Assembly: GCA_030442055.1 (NCBI GenBank)
Contig: JAUJEB010000001.1
Coordinates: forward strand, 2,852,001-2,916,000
From: Agaribacillus aureus
GTDB taxonomy: Bacteria; Bacteroidota; Bacteroidia; Cytophagales; Cyclobacteriaceae
Direction of reading: 5' to 3'
Length of the DNA stretch: 64,000 nt
Shown here one piece after another: positions 46,925 to 56,263 of this stretch (its first letter is position 1; every line of letters starts with the position of its first letter). The notes beneath the pieces are model-generated. The model was not told the DNA's origin. It did no database searches and saw nothing but the letters and a program-made list of their open reading frames with translations. A program made the translations under genes and the position numbers.

Positions 46925-47450
46925 CCGCTGAGTTTACCGTTTCCAATTCCTGTTCATTAAGCACCTTGAAAATATCAATGAGTATAATCAGCTTACCTTT
47001 AAGCTTTACAATACCCTGAATGTAGTCCGAATTTACGCTGTTGTCGTGAACAACATTAACAGAATGTTCCATATCGGCCGGGTTTACCGAGAGGGTATTG
47101 GGCACTTCTTTGACCAATATTCCTACTTTAAATTCATCGCTTTCCACCACCAAAGTGTAGTTGCTTTCCCGATTGGCTTGTTCCGTAGTTGTTGCTTCCT
47201 TGATACCAAATTTCTCTTCCAGATCAATGATCCCGATAATGTTGCCCCTGATATTGGCGACACCTTTTACATAACCAGGTGTTTGAGGCATTTTAGTAAT
47301 ATTCGGAGTGAGTACTACCTCTTTAATCTGATCTATATACAGGCCGTACTCTTCCTCGCCCAGGCGGAACACAATCAATTGTTGTGTTTCTGTCGATTGT
47401 TGCTCCGTTGCCGCGGTCTTGTCTGTATTTAATTCAATTTTATCTGACAT
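46908..47450 (-). CDS. cheW: CheW coupling protein, cluster 1
   Basis: 180 aa. The two SH3-like subdomains of CheW carry VFRLGEEEYGLYIDQIKEVV, GVANIRGNIIGIIDLEEKFG and VKLKGKLIILIDIFKVL. It joins the receptor to CheA. The N-terminal 25 residues are a Thr/Gln-rich tail. Starts 23 bp after the receptor stop; its end overlaps cheD. Confidence 0.95.
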   Translation of the reverse strand: MSDKIELNTDKTAATEQQSTETQQLIVFRLGEEEYGLYIDQIKEVVLTPNITKMPQTPGYVKGVANIRGNIIGIIDLEEKFGIKEATTTEQANRESNYTLVVESDEFKVGILVKEVPNTLSVNPADMEHSVNVVHDNSVNSDYIQGIVKLKGKLIILIDIFKVLNEQELETVNSAGVGTN

Positions 47451-47473
47451 TTTCTTTTAACTTTAAAAAAGCC

Positions 47474-50467
47474 CTACTTCTTTTTAAGTTTAAACTGGTT
47501 GACTCCCGACTGGAGCTTGGTGGCGATGTTGGACAGTTGTGTACTGGCTGCGGAAATATCCTCCATGGCACTGTCAAGTTCCTGGGAGCTACTTGCCACC
47601 TCCTGAGTACCCGCAGCAGTTTCTTCTGCAACAACCACTATTTGCTCTATATTTTTCACCACTTTATCGATAGATTGTTTCTGGCCGCCGGAGGCTTCCT
47701 GAATCTCCTGTGAATAGGTAAATGTTTCCTCGCTGGAGCTGGCAATTTCCTGGAAGATTGTCTCAGCTTCCGAGGAAGCTGTACTGCCCTGCTTAACACT
47801 GCCTTCCATGGTTTCAATAGCTTTACTGGCAGCCTGCGTATCCTTTTGCACATCTCCGATAATTTTTTCAATGTCCACGGCGGATTTGCGAGAGTCTTCT
47901 GCCAGCTTTCTGATCTCTTCGGCGACTACTGCAAACCCTCTTCCTGCCTCACCTGCCCTGGCCGCTTCGATAGCAGCGTTCAGCGCCAGCAGATTGGTTT
48001 GTGCCGCGATATCGGTGATTACGTTCAGCGTCCTGGCTATCTCATCTGCGCGCTCGGTCAATACTTTAATCGAATCGGACGTCAGATTGGCTGAAGAACC
48101 TATTCCATCCATATTCTCCACCAGCGCCTTGATGATTTTCAAACCACTTTCAGAACTTTTCTTGCCATTTTCAGCGGCCTTATTGATAAGGTTGGCCTTT
48201 TTCTCCATCTCCGCCGACGATTGCATGACCTCCTCGGCCAAGGTTGAGGATTCATCGGTCTTGGCAGCCTGATCCTGCGCTCCCTTCGACATTTGTGATA
48301 TGGCCGAGGCTACCTCCTTGGTGTTACTCTTCATAGCCTTACTCCTATTCATCATACTTCCGGCAGAGTCGGCCACCTGCTGCGCACTTTCATCAATGGT
48401 GCCAAGCAAGCTGTTGAGGTTTTCCATGGCTTCATTTAACGCCTCACCCATGTCCTTCACATAACCCTCAGCAGCCATATCAAACCTGCTGGTCAGATCT
48501 CCCTGGGCCATTTCATTGATGATCTCATTTACAGCCAATATGGGCAGTTTCACCTGTGAAATATCCATGGCATACTTTATTATTTTAGTTGGTTTCCCAT
48601 CCAAGTCCAATATGGGATTGTAAGAGGCCATAAACCAAAGTTCCTTTCCGTTTTTGTGGAACCGCTTGATTTCCCCTGACTCATAGTGCCCCTCATTTAA
48701 TTTCCTCCAAAACGCCTTGTATTCCTGACTATTTTTGTGGGAATCCTCCACAAACATGCTATGATGGTTACCTTGCAACTCCTCAAGTGTATAACCTGTT
48801 GCTTTCATAAAATTTTCATTGGCCGTAATAATGGTACCATCCAGATTGAATTCTATCACAGCCTGATTTGCACTGATGGAGTTTAATATATTGCTGAGTT
48901 CGGCAGCCTGTTCTTTCTGCCTGGTAATATCTTTAATAAAGGCCGTATATTGTAGATCCTCCACAACCTGAACTTTACTCAGGGATAGATTACCCCAAAA
49001 TTTGGAGCCATCTTTACGGGTCATTTCCAGGTCCCGGCCTTGCCCTACCACTTTGTTGATACCCGTGGCTATATTGGACTCCACATAGTTGTCGTGATTG
49101 CCACGATGCTCCATCGGTACGATCATTTTTACGTTCTGCCCCATGACCTCCTCACGGGTATAGCCGAACATTCGCTCTGCGGCGCTGTTATAAAAAGTAA
49201 TAATTTTATCAGCGTTGATAGTCACCACCGAATCAACCGCTTGCTCCAATATCTGAACGTTGGTTTCCCTAAGCTTTATTTCTTCTGAAATATCCTTGAT
49301 AAAGGCCGTATATTGCAGATCCTCGCCAATCTGAACTTTGCTCAGGGATAGATTGCCCCAAAACATAGAACCATCTTTACGGGTCATTTCCAGGTCTCGC
49401 CCTTTCCCTACTACTTTGTTGATACCAGTGGCTATATTGGACTCCACATAATTATCGTGATTGCCACGATGCTCCATTGGTACGATCATTTTTACATTCT
49501 GCCCCATGACCTCCTCACGGGTGTAGCCAAACATCCGCTCTGCGGCGCTATTATAAAAGGTAATAATTTTATCAGCGTTGATCGTTACCACCGAATCAAC
49601 CGCCTGTTCCAATATTTGAATAGTGGTTTCCCTTAACCTTACCTCTTCGCTAATATCTTTAATAAAGGCAGTATATTGCAGTTCATGCCCAACCTGGACT
49701 TTGCTCAGGGATAAATTACCCCAAAATTTGGAGCCGTCTTTGCGGACCATTTCCAGGTCGCGACCTTTCCCTACCACTTTATTTACACCAGTAGTCATAT
49801 TGGCTTCTACATAGTTATCGTGGTTGCCCCGGTGTTCTAAAGGGACAATCATTTTTACATTTTTACCTATAACTTCCTGCCTGGTATAGCCGAACATTCG
49901 CTCTGCTGCGTTATTGTAAAAGGTAATTTCCTTATTGGCATTGATGGTCACGACAGAGTCAACTGCCTGTTCCAGTATTTCCAGCACATTGCCTTGTTCA
50001 TTGCCGACTAATCCAACTGTTTTGTTTCCGGCTTTGGTGCTTCCATTTCCATTAGTTGTTATCATTTTATTGTCTTTTTCATTTGCATTTTTCCCCAATA
50101 CATCGTGTTGTGTTTTCTTGGCAACTGCCAAAGCTGCATTTCTTAAAGTCTTTGGCACTTTTAATTCTGTTAGTGTAGATTCCAGGTGGCCTATAACCGC
50201 GTCAAAGTGGTCTTTGTTTAATCCTTTCGCATCCAGATGCGCATGTGCCTCACGCAGATTTTTACCAGAATATTTTACAGCTCCCCCTAATGCTTTGGCC
50301 AAAAAAGCTTTTTGTTTCCCCTTTTGTTGCTCCCAATCAGTTCCGGCAAAAAAATGATTAATACTTTCATCAGCCATTACCTTCTCGTAGAAAATCTCCA
50401 CGGCTGCATCGACCGCCTTTTTGCCGCCTAGCTGCTGGTATATGGTCTTTTCTTGTACCTCTTTCAT
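47474..50467 (-). CDS. Soluble chemoreceptor: truncated hemoglobin, three FixL-like PAS, BdlA-like PAS, HAMP, MCP
   Basis: 997 aa with no membrane segment. Residues 7-127 are a group I truncated hemoglobin ([35 protein letters not shown]) with proximal F8 His H75. Residues 164-514 hold three near-identical PAS domains, each with R-G-N-H-D-N-Y. The His (H216, H337, H458) and an Arg 20 residues later (R236, R357, R478) match H200 and R220 of Bradyrhizobium FixL, so each may bind heme b. A fourth PAS (about 525-640) is of the GxHHxxF class. A HAMP-like unit (about 641-700) leads into the methyl-accepting domain with the hairpin tip [22 protein letters not shown]. First chemosensory gene of the operon, 6 nt after hemA. 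Confidence 0.9.
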   Translation of the reverse strand: MKEVQEKTIYQQLGGKKAVDAAVEIFYEKVMADESINHFFAGTDWEQQKGKQKAFLAKALGGAVKYSGKNLREAHAHLDAKGLNKDHFDAVIGHLESTLTELKVPKTLRNAALAVAKKTQHDVLGKNANEKDNKMITTNGNGSTKAGNKTVGLVGNEQGNVLEILEQAVDSVVTINANKEITFYNNAAERMFGYTRQEVIGKNVKMIVPLEHRGNHDNYVEANMTTGVNKVVGKGRDLEMVRKDGSKFWGNLSLSKVQVGHELQYTAFIKDISEEVRLRETTIQILEQAVDSVVTINADKIITFYNSAAERMFGYTREEVMGQNVKMIVPMEHRGNHDNYVESNIATGINKVVGKGRDLEMTRKDGSMFWGNLSLSKVQIGEDLQYTAFIKDISEEIKLRETNVQILEQAVDSVVTINADKIITFYNSAAERMFGYTREEVMGQNVKMIVPMEHRGNHDNYVESNIATGINKVVGQGRDLEMTRKDGSKFWGNLSLSKVQVVEDLQYTAFIKDITRQKEQAAELSNILNSISANQAVIEFNLDGTIITANENFMKATGYTLEELQGNHHSMFVEDSHKNSQEYKAFWRKLNEGHYESGEIKRFHKNGKELWFMASYNPILDLDGKPTKIIKYAMDISQVKLPILAVNEIINEMAQGDLTSRFDMAAEGYVKDMGEALNEAMENLNSLLGTIDESAQQVADSAGSMMNRSKAMKSNTKEVASAISQMSKGAQDQAAKTDESSTLAEEVMQSSAEMEKKANLINKAAENGKKSSESGLKIIKALVENMDGIGSSANLTSDSIKVLTERADEIARTLNVITDIAAQTNLLALNAAIEAARAGEAGRGFAVVAEEIRKLAEDSRKSAVDIEKIIGDVQKDTQAASKAIETMEGSVKQGSTASSEAETIFQEIASSSEETFTYSQEIQEASGGQKQSIDKVVKNIEQIVVVAEETAAGTQEVASSSQELDSAMEDISAASTQLSNIATKLQSGVNQFKLKKK
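48926..49978 (-). repeat. Three tandem 363-bp PAS-coding repeats in receptor 1
   Basis: Successive units of 121 codons (residues 164-284, 285-405, 406 to about 514) align without gaps at the protein level, and long nucleotide stretches are identical at a 363-bp offset (for example around 49080 and 49443). Units 2 and 3 are closest to each other, indicating recent duplication of unit 2 or 3. Confidence 0.92.
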
Positions 50468-50473
50468 TGCTTG

Positions 50474-51757
50474 TTATTTTAGATCTAATATTTCCTGTGA
50501 TCTGATGTCATCAAAGTCGTGCAGTTTTTTAATAAGGTCGAAGGTTATGGCCGGCTGATGGGATACGTGTGCTGTTTTCCTCATATGTCTAAATGGCTGG
50601 CTGGAAATTTGTCGAATTAATTTGTGTGAAAATTTTCTGATCAGCCGCCGTTGATTTTCATCCATATCGCCAAGTTTAGGCATTAGCCAATCCAGCTCTT
50701 TGTCCTTGATGCCCTGCAACTTGTTCCAGTAAGCCTTGTAAACAGGGCTCCACTTCCTTTCCATGAAGGACCGGATAATAAACTCCAGTTTCCTTTCTAT
50801 GCACGCTTGTACAGCCGGAATTTCCTCCTTACGCAAATCAATATTTTTGGACCTAAAGTCAATCAGCGTATCCAAATCAACATGATCCACATTCCCCCCA
50901 TTTAATGCCTCAGGATTGAAATTTCTTGGGATCCCAAGATCAACGATTAAGGTGGTTTTCGGATTGACCACCAATTGCTCTCTCAAACACGACGGTCCCC
51001 CCGGTTGAGGAGCAGGAAAATCGATTTCTTTATGGGTGCCGGCAACGATCACATCAACCCTGGGCAATAAATACTCCAGGTCATCCATGTTAACAGGAGC
51101 AAAACCTTTGCGTTTGGCAAAACTTATCGCCCGTTCATATTGATGACTTGCTATCAGCACCTCCCTAAATTTTGAGGTGCTCAACAAATTGCCGACCAAT
51201 TCCGACATTTTACCAGTACCTATCAGTAATACTGACAAATCGCTCAAATCATTAAATTTTTCTTTGATCAGATTAAATGCCAATGCTGCATATGATGTGA
51301 CATGATCGCTGATCCTGGTGCTTCTTCTGACTTCTCTGCCGAGCGACAAACCTTCTCGGATCAACATATCCAAATTTTGCCCCAGCGATTGCTCTTTCAG
51401 GGCGATCTGATAATGTTTTTTTATTTGTCCCAGGATCTCGTACTCACCAATAATCCTGGATTTAATGCCTGCTGCTGTTGCAAGGAAATTGTGGATGGCG
51501 GCACGAGAGGAGGCAAACTCCTGCACAAACTCCGCGAATAGTTTTAACTCTGGAATAACATGATAAATATCCCGGACGTCTTTCGCTAAAAAATAGATGG
51601 CAAATCTGTTGCACGTAGAAACTATAAAGCTTTCCCTAATTCCGTTGTTTATGAGTCTTTTTAGAAAGGATGGTGTATCCCGAAATTTCATAGCAATCTC
51701 TCCCCCGGTAGCCAGACTGGCGCGACTATAATCAATCTCAATGCAATTTAATTTCAT
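50474..51757 (-). CDS. hemA: Divergent glutamyl-tRNA reductase (HemA), first gene of chemosensory operon 1
   Basis: 427 aa from the ATG at 51757; upstream codons in the frame give an unusual N-terminus. Catalytic Cys in IVSTCNRF (C49). Active-site segment IIGEYEILGQIKKHY, NADPH fold LLIGTGKMSELVGNLL, VIVAGTHKEI and VDLGIPRNFNPEA all fit glutamyl-tRNA reductase, which makes glutamate semialdehyde for tetrapyrroles. The N-terminal substrate segment (usually SHKTAP...RE) is strongly changed here. The stop lies 6 nt before the globin receptor, so both share one mRNA. It may be a second hemA copy serving the heme sensor, or a repurposed paralog. Confidence 0.83.
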   Translation of the reverse strand: MKLNCIEIDYSRASLATGGEIAMKFRDTPSFLKRLINNGIRESFIVSTCNRFAIYFLAKDVRDIYHVIPELKLFAEFVQEFASSRAAIHNFLATAAGIKSRIIGEYEILGQIKKHYQIALKEQSLGQNLDMLIREGLSLGREVRRSTRISDHVTSYAALAFNLIKEKFNDLSDLSVLLIGTGKMSELVGNLLSTSKFREVLIASHQYERAISFAKRKGFAPVNMDDLEYLLPRVDVIVAGTHKEIDFPAPQPGGPSCLREQLVVNPKTTLIVDLGIPRNFNPEALNGGNVDHVDLDTLIDFRSKNIDLRKEEIPAVQACIERKLEFIIRSFMERKWSPVYKAYWNKLQGIKDKELDWLMPKLGDMDENQRRLIRKFSHKLIRQISSQPFRHMRKTAHVSHQPAITFDLIKKLHDFDDIRSQEILDLK

Positions 51758-52861
51758 GTGACTCGCATTTACTTTATACTGGTGACCTTGAAACCAGAAT
51801 TTTTTTAGCATTACACCGAGACTCCCAGTCATAAAGATCCTTTTGTCACATCTTTACCGAGCCGGTGACCTATTCATATTATATGTCATCAAGAGATAAG
51901 CGACAGGTTTAAACGCGGGCCTATTCGTTTCCCTGGTTTAGCCTTGTCATTTTAGCTGGCAGTAAGACTTTTATTTACCTGTTCCCCACTGGCCGGGTAA
52001 ATGAAAGCATAGCTGATTTACCTCGTATTTGATAGATCAAATGTATTGTGATTACAGTGATAAGTATTCCCAATATGGATATGAACAAAATGAATGTAAT
52101 ATCTCCCGTGAATCAAATTTCAACTTCGATTATCGACATTATCGAACTTTAGGTGTTTTTACGGATAGGTAACAGGCGCTAATCCATAGGGCTAAAGGTA
52201 GCTGTCGAAAAATTGGCCTCATTCATTTTTCAATTCATTTCACGCTTAAACCAAAACTTTTTGAATAGGAATAAATCTTGGACAAAACATTAAAATCCAG
52301 CTATTAGTATATTTCAACCGCTTAATCAGTCCCATTGGAAACAATACCTGAGATCGCCGAAAATTGTTGTTAGTCAGTGCGTAAAGTTAAATTCGAGTGG
52401 TTGACTCACGCTTGCTCATCTATCAAATTTCTGTTATTAGTGAAGGAGGGCCGTTATGCAAAACTACCTAACGGAGGTAGGTATTAATACCTGGTAATAA
52501 AATCCATATTTTCATTGGGTTCCGAAAATATTTAAGCAACAATTCTTGTAAACATCTCATCATCAATGCCTTAATTTCTTTAGGCTGTCAAAATTGTATC
52601 TATTTTTCTCATCATATAGCCTTTCCTGGCTGGTATATACGATACGATGGGACAAAAGCAAAAAAAACCGGGCGCTCTGAATGATCACCCGGGTTTTCTC
52701 AATAAAATACATTATTGAATCATAAATTGCTGCACTTGCTTGGGAGGGGTTGACATTGATATGTTTTAAAAATTCAAATCAAGGTGGTCCCCATTTCATA
52801 TTAGTGTTAAGTTAACCATAACACTAGCAAATTATCTTCCTATATCGCCAAATAAGCGATT
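51758..52861. other. 1.1-kb intergenic region upstream of the hemA/chemosensory operon
   Basis: No supported gene. On the minus strand, TACATTTG (52038-52045) matches the TAnnTTTG -7 box, about 280 nt before hemA. An inverted repeat ATTTACC/GGTAAAT (51973-52002) falls in the predicted hemA leader. At 52464-52492 lie CTACCT/AGGTAG and a perfect 14-bp palindrome AGGTATTAATACCT. TAGTGTTA/TAACACTA (52802-52826) follows the PAS gene stop. A plus-strand 13-codon frame at 52456 has GGAGG before it but no further support. Confidence 0.5.
52656..52697 (-). terminator. Rho-independent terminator after the GAF/PAS membrane protein
   Basis: On the minus strand, AAAACC/GGTTTT plus GGG/CCC (with one bulged C) close a hairpin at 52664-52697, followed by a U-rich tract (A-run at 52656-52663). 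About 165 nt beyond the stop of the PAS gene. Confidence 0.65.
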
Positions 52862-55765
52862 TTAATGCTCCTTTTCTTCCACTAAAATCACCACAATCTT
52901 GCAAAGTTTGTTTTCCAGATTTTTAATGGGATAAAATGTCGTTTTAAATCGTCCGTAACTTCCTTTCTTACCAACTAATTTTAAGTTTTCCTGCACACAT
53001 TCTTCTCCTTCCAGCTTCTTGAAAACTGCTTTGATTTTGTGCCCCCCGGCATCTCCGTTGAGAAATAAGTCAAATTTGGCATTTCTCAATTCCAACCTTT
53101 TGTATCCAAAGTAGCTAAAGAATAATTCATTGGCATTCTTAAAGGTGCCATCGCTATTAAGTTCCATCACCGGCAAAGACTGTTTCAGCGCATTGACAGT
53201 ACCCCTCAGATCTAATTGCTTTTCTTTTTCCTTGGTAATAAATTGGGCAAACATCACAATCATCTGCAGCTTGCCATGCTGATCCAGAATAGGATTGTAG
53301 GTGCCCAGAAGCCACAGCTCTTTGCCCGATTTATCTACCTTTTTAAATTCTCCGGTGAAGAACTGGCCTTCCCTGAGGTTGTGCCACATGATCTGTGTTT
53401 GCGGCTTATCCAGTTCCGACTGTGGTATCAACTGGGTGTAGGGCTTTCCGACAAGCTCCTTTTTTTCATAACCGGTAACGCTAAGGAATATTTCATTGGC
53501 ATCCCGAACAACACCATCCATATCAAACTCAATACTGGCTAACGTTTTGTTAATAGTATCCAATTGATTTTTCAGCAAAAACCCTTGCTCCTGCGCTGCT
53601 ATTTGCAATTCTTTTTCCCGGGTAATGTCAACGGCAAACTTTATGATTTTAGAAAGTTTGTTCTGAATATCAAAAACGGGATTATAGATACCCTTTAGCC
53701 ATATTTCCTGACCATTTTTGTTTATTCTTTTAAATTCCCCTTCCAGGTGTTCTCCGTTTTTCAACTTTTTCCAATGCTCCTCATAGGCTTTAGAAAGTTT
53801 GGTTTTTTCATCCACAAAAATGGCATGATGCTGACCTATTATTTCCTCTTTTTTATATCCGAGAATGTTTAGAAAATTTTCGTTAACCGCCTCCACGATC
53901 CCATCTTTGTTAAATTCAATAACGGCATTTGACCGGCTGATGGCCTCTAATTGATAGGCATAGTCCAACGATTTAATCTTTGTTTCAGTAATATCTGCCT
54001 GAATTGAAATGAATTTTTCAACCTTATGCTCCTCGTCAAAAATTGGATTGATCATAAGGGATACCCAATAAGATGCTCCATCCTTTTTATAATTGAGGAT
54101 CTCCTCATATATAGGTTCTGCCTCCCTAAGCCGGCTACTTATTCTCTTTGCTGTTTCGGGATCGGTATCAGGTCCCTGCAAAAAAGAGCCTGGTTTTTTG
54201 CCGATCACCTCATTCAATTCATAGCCGGTAAGCCTGGAAAAACCGGCGTTCGCAAATTCTATATGTCCCCTTCCGTCTGTGACCAGTACCGAATTGTCGG
54301 TATTGTCTGCCACCAGGGATAGCTGTTCAAAGTCCTTTTCTACCTGTTTTCGGGTTGTGATGTCCTGCGCCAGCATCAAGACTTTTCCAACCCTGTTTTC
54401 TTTATCTTTTATGGCCGTAAAGGAGGTGTTGATCCAAACCTCATCCCCCGATTTTGTATGAATCCGCAGGTCCATGGAGTTTGATTTATCTTCTTTAAGA
54501 TTATTGCAAATCTCGTCGTATTGGGTTTGTCCATCTAAAAGCACATCCTGATACTGACCCACCACTTCTTTTTGAGTTCGCCCGTAAATATGCAACAAGC
54601 TTTCATTTACCGCCAGTATCTTGCCGTTCATATCAAATTCGGCCATGCCCATCGTGGCATTGATAGCACTAAAAATGCCATCCAATTCGGTCTGTTTTCT
54701 TTCCATCTCTTCCTGGGCCGCTGTAAGCTCTTCCAGATTCTGTTTCATTTCTTCCTCTCTTGACCTTAATTCTTCTGTTAACAGCTGAGATTGCTGAAGC
54801 AGGTTTTGGGTATTGGCATTTGTTTTAACCGAAACGACATATGCGGCAATATTTTCTGCTACTTTTTCCAAAAATTCGACCTGGTAATCTTTCAAAATGT
54901 TGAAAGATGCCAATTCAATGGCGCCACAAAATTCTTCATTAAACAGTAAGGGTACAATAATAAGGTTTCTAGGCGTTGCCTCACCCAATCCCGAGGTGAT
55001 GTTTACATAGTTGTCAGGAATCCTGGTCATGTAAACAGTCTGTTTCTCAAGCATGGATTGGCCCAGCAAGCCCTGTCCGGCATACACCTTTTTTTCCTGA
55101 AACTTTCTTCCGTCATAGGCATAGCTGGCTAATAATTCCAGGTATGATCCGTTTTCCTCCTCCTCGTTGATGATAAAAAATCCGCCCTGATTGCAGTCAA
55201 CGTAGCGCACAAGATTGCTGATGACCTCAAATCCCATTTCAGATTCTTGTTCATGGTGCTGCCTTAGAATTTCGCTGAAACGAGCCACCCCTTCCGCTAT
55301 CCATTTTCTTGTGCTTTCCTGATCATTGTAACTGTTTATTTTGTCACGCATTTCTACCAGCGCCATCCTGACATTGTCACGCTGCTGCAAATGTTGAAAT
55401 TCCCCTATTTCCTTTCCTTCTCCGATTTTAGCAATCAATTCAGCCGCCTCATCGTTTTTATGGTCTATTAACACGAGCTTTTCGATGATGCGTCCCTGTA
55501 ATCCTTTCTTTCTCGCGAATCGCGCATTGTCCAGATTTTTCTCCTCCAAAGCCCGCATGGCATCCAGTATCAACTGAAAGCGCCTGCGAATGGCACCAAA
55601 TAAAATGCCGAAGATTACTGCATCTAAGAAAGCTATTGCGGAAATAACGTAGGCCATACCTACCTTGACGACCAAAGGCACGATTACTGCCACCAATAGA
55701 GAAATGATGGCACTTGCTAAAAGCAAAACCAGCAAATTATCTTCTATTTTACGAATTCTTTTCAT
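52862..55765 (-). CDS. Membrane GAF/5xPAS sensor protein without output domain
   Basis: 967 aa. Two N-terminal helices (about 11-33, 37-58). A HAMP-like and helical stretch, then a GAF domain (about 165-310), a coiled coil (320-360) and five PAS domains (about 362-473, 484-595, 605-718, 735-848, 853-965). PAS2 has GKKPGSFLQGPDTDPET, a LOV-like signature in which the flavin-adduct Cys is replaced. PAS3 has GQHHAIF, as in the receptors. The protein ends in PAS5 with no kinase, cyclase, phosphatase or MCP domain. It follows chemosensory cluster 2 on the same strand by about 100 bp. Confidence 0.85.
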   Translation of the reverse strand: MKRIRKIEDNLLVLLLASAIISLLVAVIVPLVVKVGMAYVISAIAFLDAVIFGILFGAIRRRFQLILDAMRALEEKNLDNARFARKKGLQGRIIEKLVLIDHKNDEAAELIAKIGEGKEIGEFQHLQQRDNVRMALVEMRDKINSYNDQESTRKWIAEGVARFSEILRQHHEQESEMGFEVISNLVRYVDCNQGGFFIINEEEENGSYLELLASYAYDGRKFQEKKVYAGQGLLGQSMLEKQTVYMTRIPDNYVNITSGLGEATPRNLIIVPLLFNEEFCGAIELASFNILKDYQVEFLEKVAENIAAYVVSVKTNANTQNLLQQSQLLTEELRSREEEMKQNLEELTAAQEEMERKQTELDGIFSAINATMGMAEFDMNGKILAVNESLLHIYGRTQKEVVGQYQDVLLDGQTQYDEICNNLKEDKSNSMDLRIHTKSGDEVWINTSFTAIKDKENRVGKVLMLAQDITTRKQVEKDFEQLSLVADNTDNSVLVTDGRGHIEFANAGFSRLTGYELNEVIGKKPGSFLQGPDTDPETAKRISSRLREAEPIYEEILNYKKDGASYWVSLMINPIFDEEHKVEKFISIQADITETKIKSLDYAYQLEAISRSNAVIEFNKDGIVEAVNENFLNILGYKKEEIIGQHHAIFVDEKTKLSKAYEEHWKKLKNGEHLEGEFKRINKNGQEIWLKGIYNPVFDIQNKLSKIIKFAVDITREKELQIAAQEQGFLLKNQLDTINKTLASIEFDMDGVVRDANEIFLSVTGYEKKELVGKPYTQLIPQSELDKPQTQIMWHNLREGQFFTGEFKKVDKSGKELWLLGTYNPILDQHGKLQMIVMFAQFITKEKEKQLDLRGTVNALKQSLPVMELNSDGTFKNANELFFSYFGYKRLELRNAKFDLFLNGDAGGHKIKAVFKKLEGEECVQENLKLVGKKGSYGRFKTTFYPIKNLENKLCKIVVILVEEKEH

Positions 55766-55851
55766 TACTTCAGTGCCATAATTTTCTCTCTGCGGAATTT
55801 TGAAAATAAAATAATTTCACACCACCCGACGCTTTCGAAACCCCGTTTTAA

Positions 55852-55872
55852 TGATGGGTATCTTCCCCATCA
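55852..55872 (-). terminator. Weak hairpin at the end of chemosensory operon 2
   Basis: TGATGGG (55852-55858) / CCCATCA (55866-55872), 7-bp stem with a 7-nt loop, overlapping the stop codon of the TerB-like gene. On the minus strand it is followed by TTAAAACG, not a proper U-tract. It may attenuate rather than stop transcription into the PAS gene. Confidence 0.4.
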
Positions 55873-56253
55873 GGAGGCTTCCAGCAGCCACCTGTCAATG
55901 GTGTTGTCAAAAGATTCCCGGTCCAATTCCTGGTCGGCATATGCTTCTACTGCCCCTGAGTCGTAACCAAGCTTGGTGGCAATTTCCTTACAAAATTCAA
56001 GTTCTCTTTTATCAATGATATGATCCGCCTTCATAAGTTTGATCGCCAGGAAAAGCATTTCTTTTTTATCATCAATCAGGTGCACATCATGTGTCTGTTC
56101 GCCAGCCGCCACAAGAATTCTAAAGTCTTTGACATTAAATCCTTCTTCGATAACAAATTCTTCCAGCAACGCCCTTTCAGCTTTATGAAATTTGCCATCT
56201 ATTTTAGCGAGATGGATAAGCAGGTTCAATTTGCGTTTGGTATATTCATTCAT
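55870..56253 (-). CDS. TerB-like protein, chemosensory operon 2
   Basis: 127 aa from the ATG at 56253; the longer frame overlaps cheR and lacks a homologous counterpart. Same two acidic-helix repeats as the cluster 1 copy (HLAKIDGKFHKAERALL; LMKADHIIDKRELEFCKEI) and the shared string LIDDKKEMLFLA. Central loop and C-terminus differ. Last gene of the cluster, 10 bp after cheR. Confidence 0.8.
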   Translation of the reverse strand: MNEYTKRKLNLLIHLAKIDGKFHKAERALLEEFVIEEGFNVKDFRILVAAGEQTHDVHLIDDKKEMLFLAIKLMKADHIIDKRELEFCKEIATKLGYDSGAVEAYADQELDRESFDNTIDRWLLEAS

Positions 56254-56263
56254 AACGATATGT

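Noticed and set aside
48926-49978. PAS repeats as an assembly duplication
   Set aside because: The units differ at many codons and at the junctions, so they are real sequence rather than a copied read; copy number still deserves a long-read check.
52456-52497. 13-codon plus-strand frame with a strong GGAGG site
   Set aside because: Nothing on the plus strand lies downstream to regulate, and Bacteroidota rarely rely on Shine-Dalgarno sites; most likely chance.
51789-52861. Possible decayed kinase or other gene remnant after the GAF/PAS gene
   Set aside because: No recognisable kinase motif or sustained frame was seen; the region looks like ordinary intergenic DNA with repeats.
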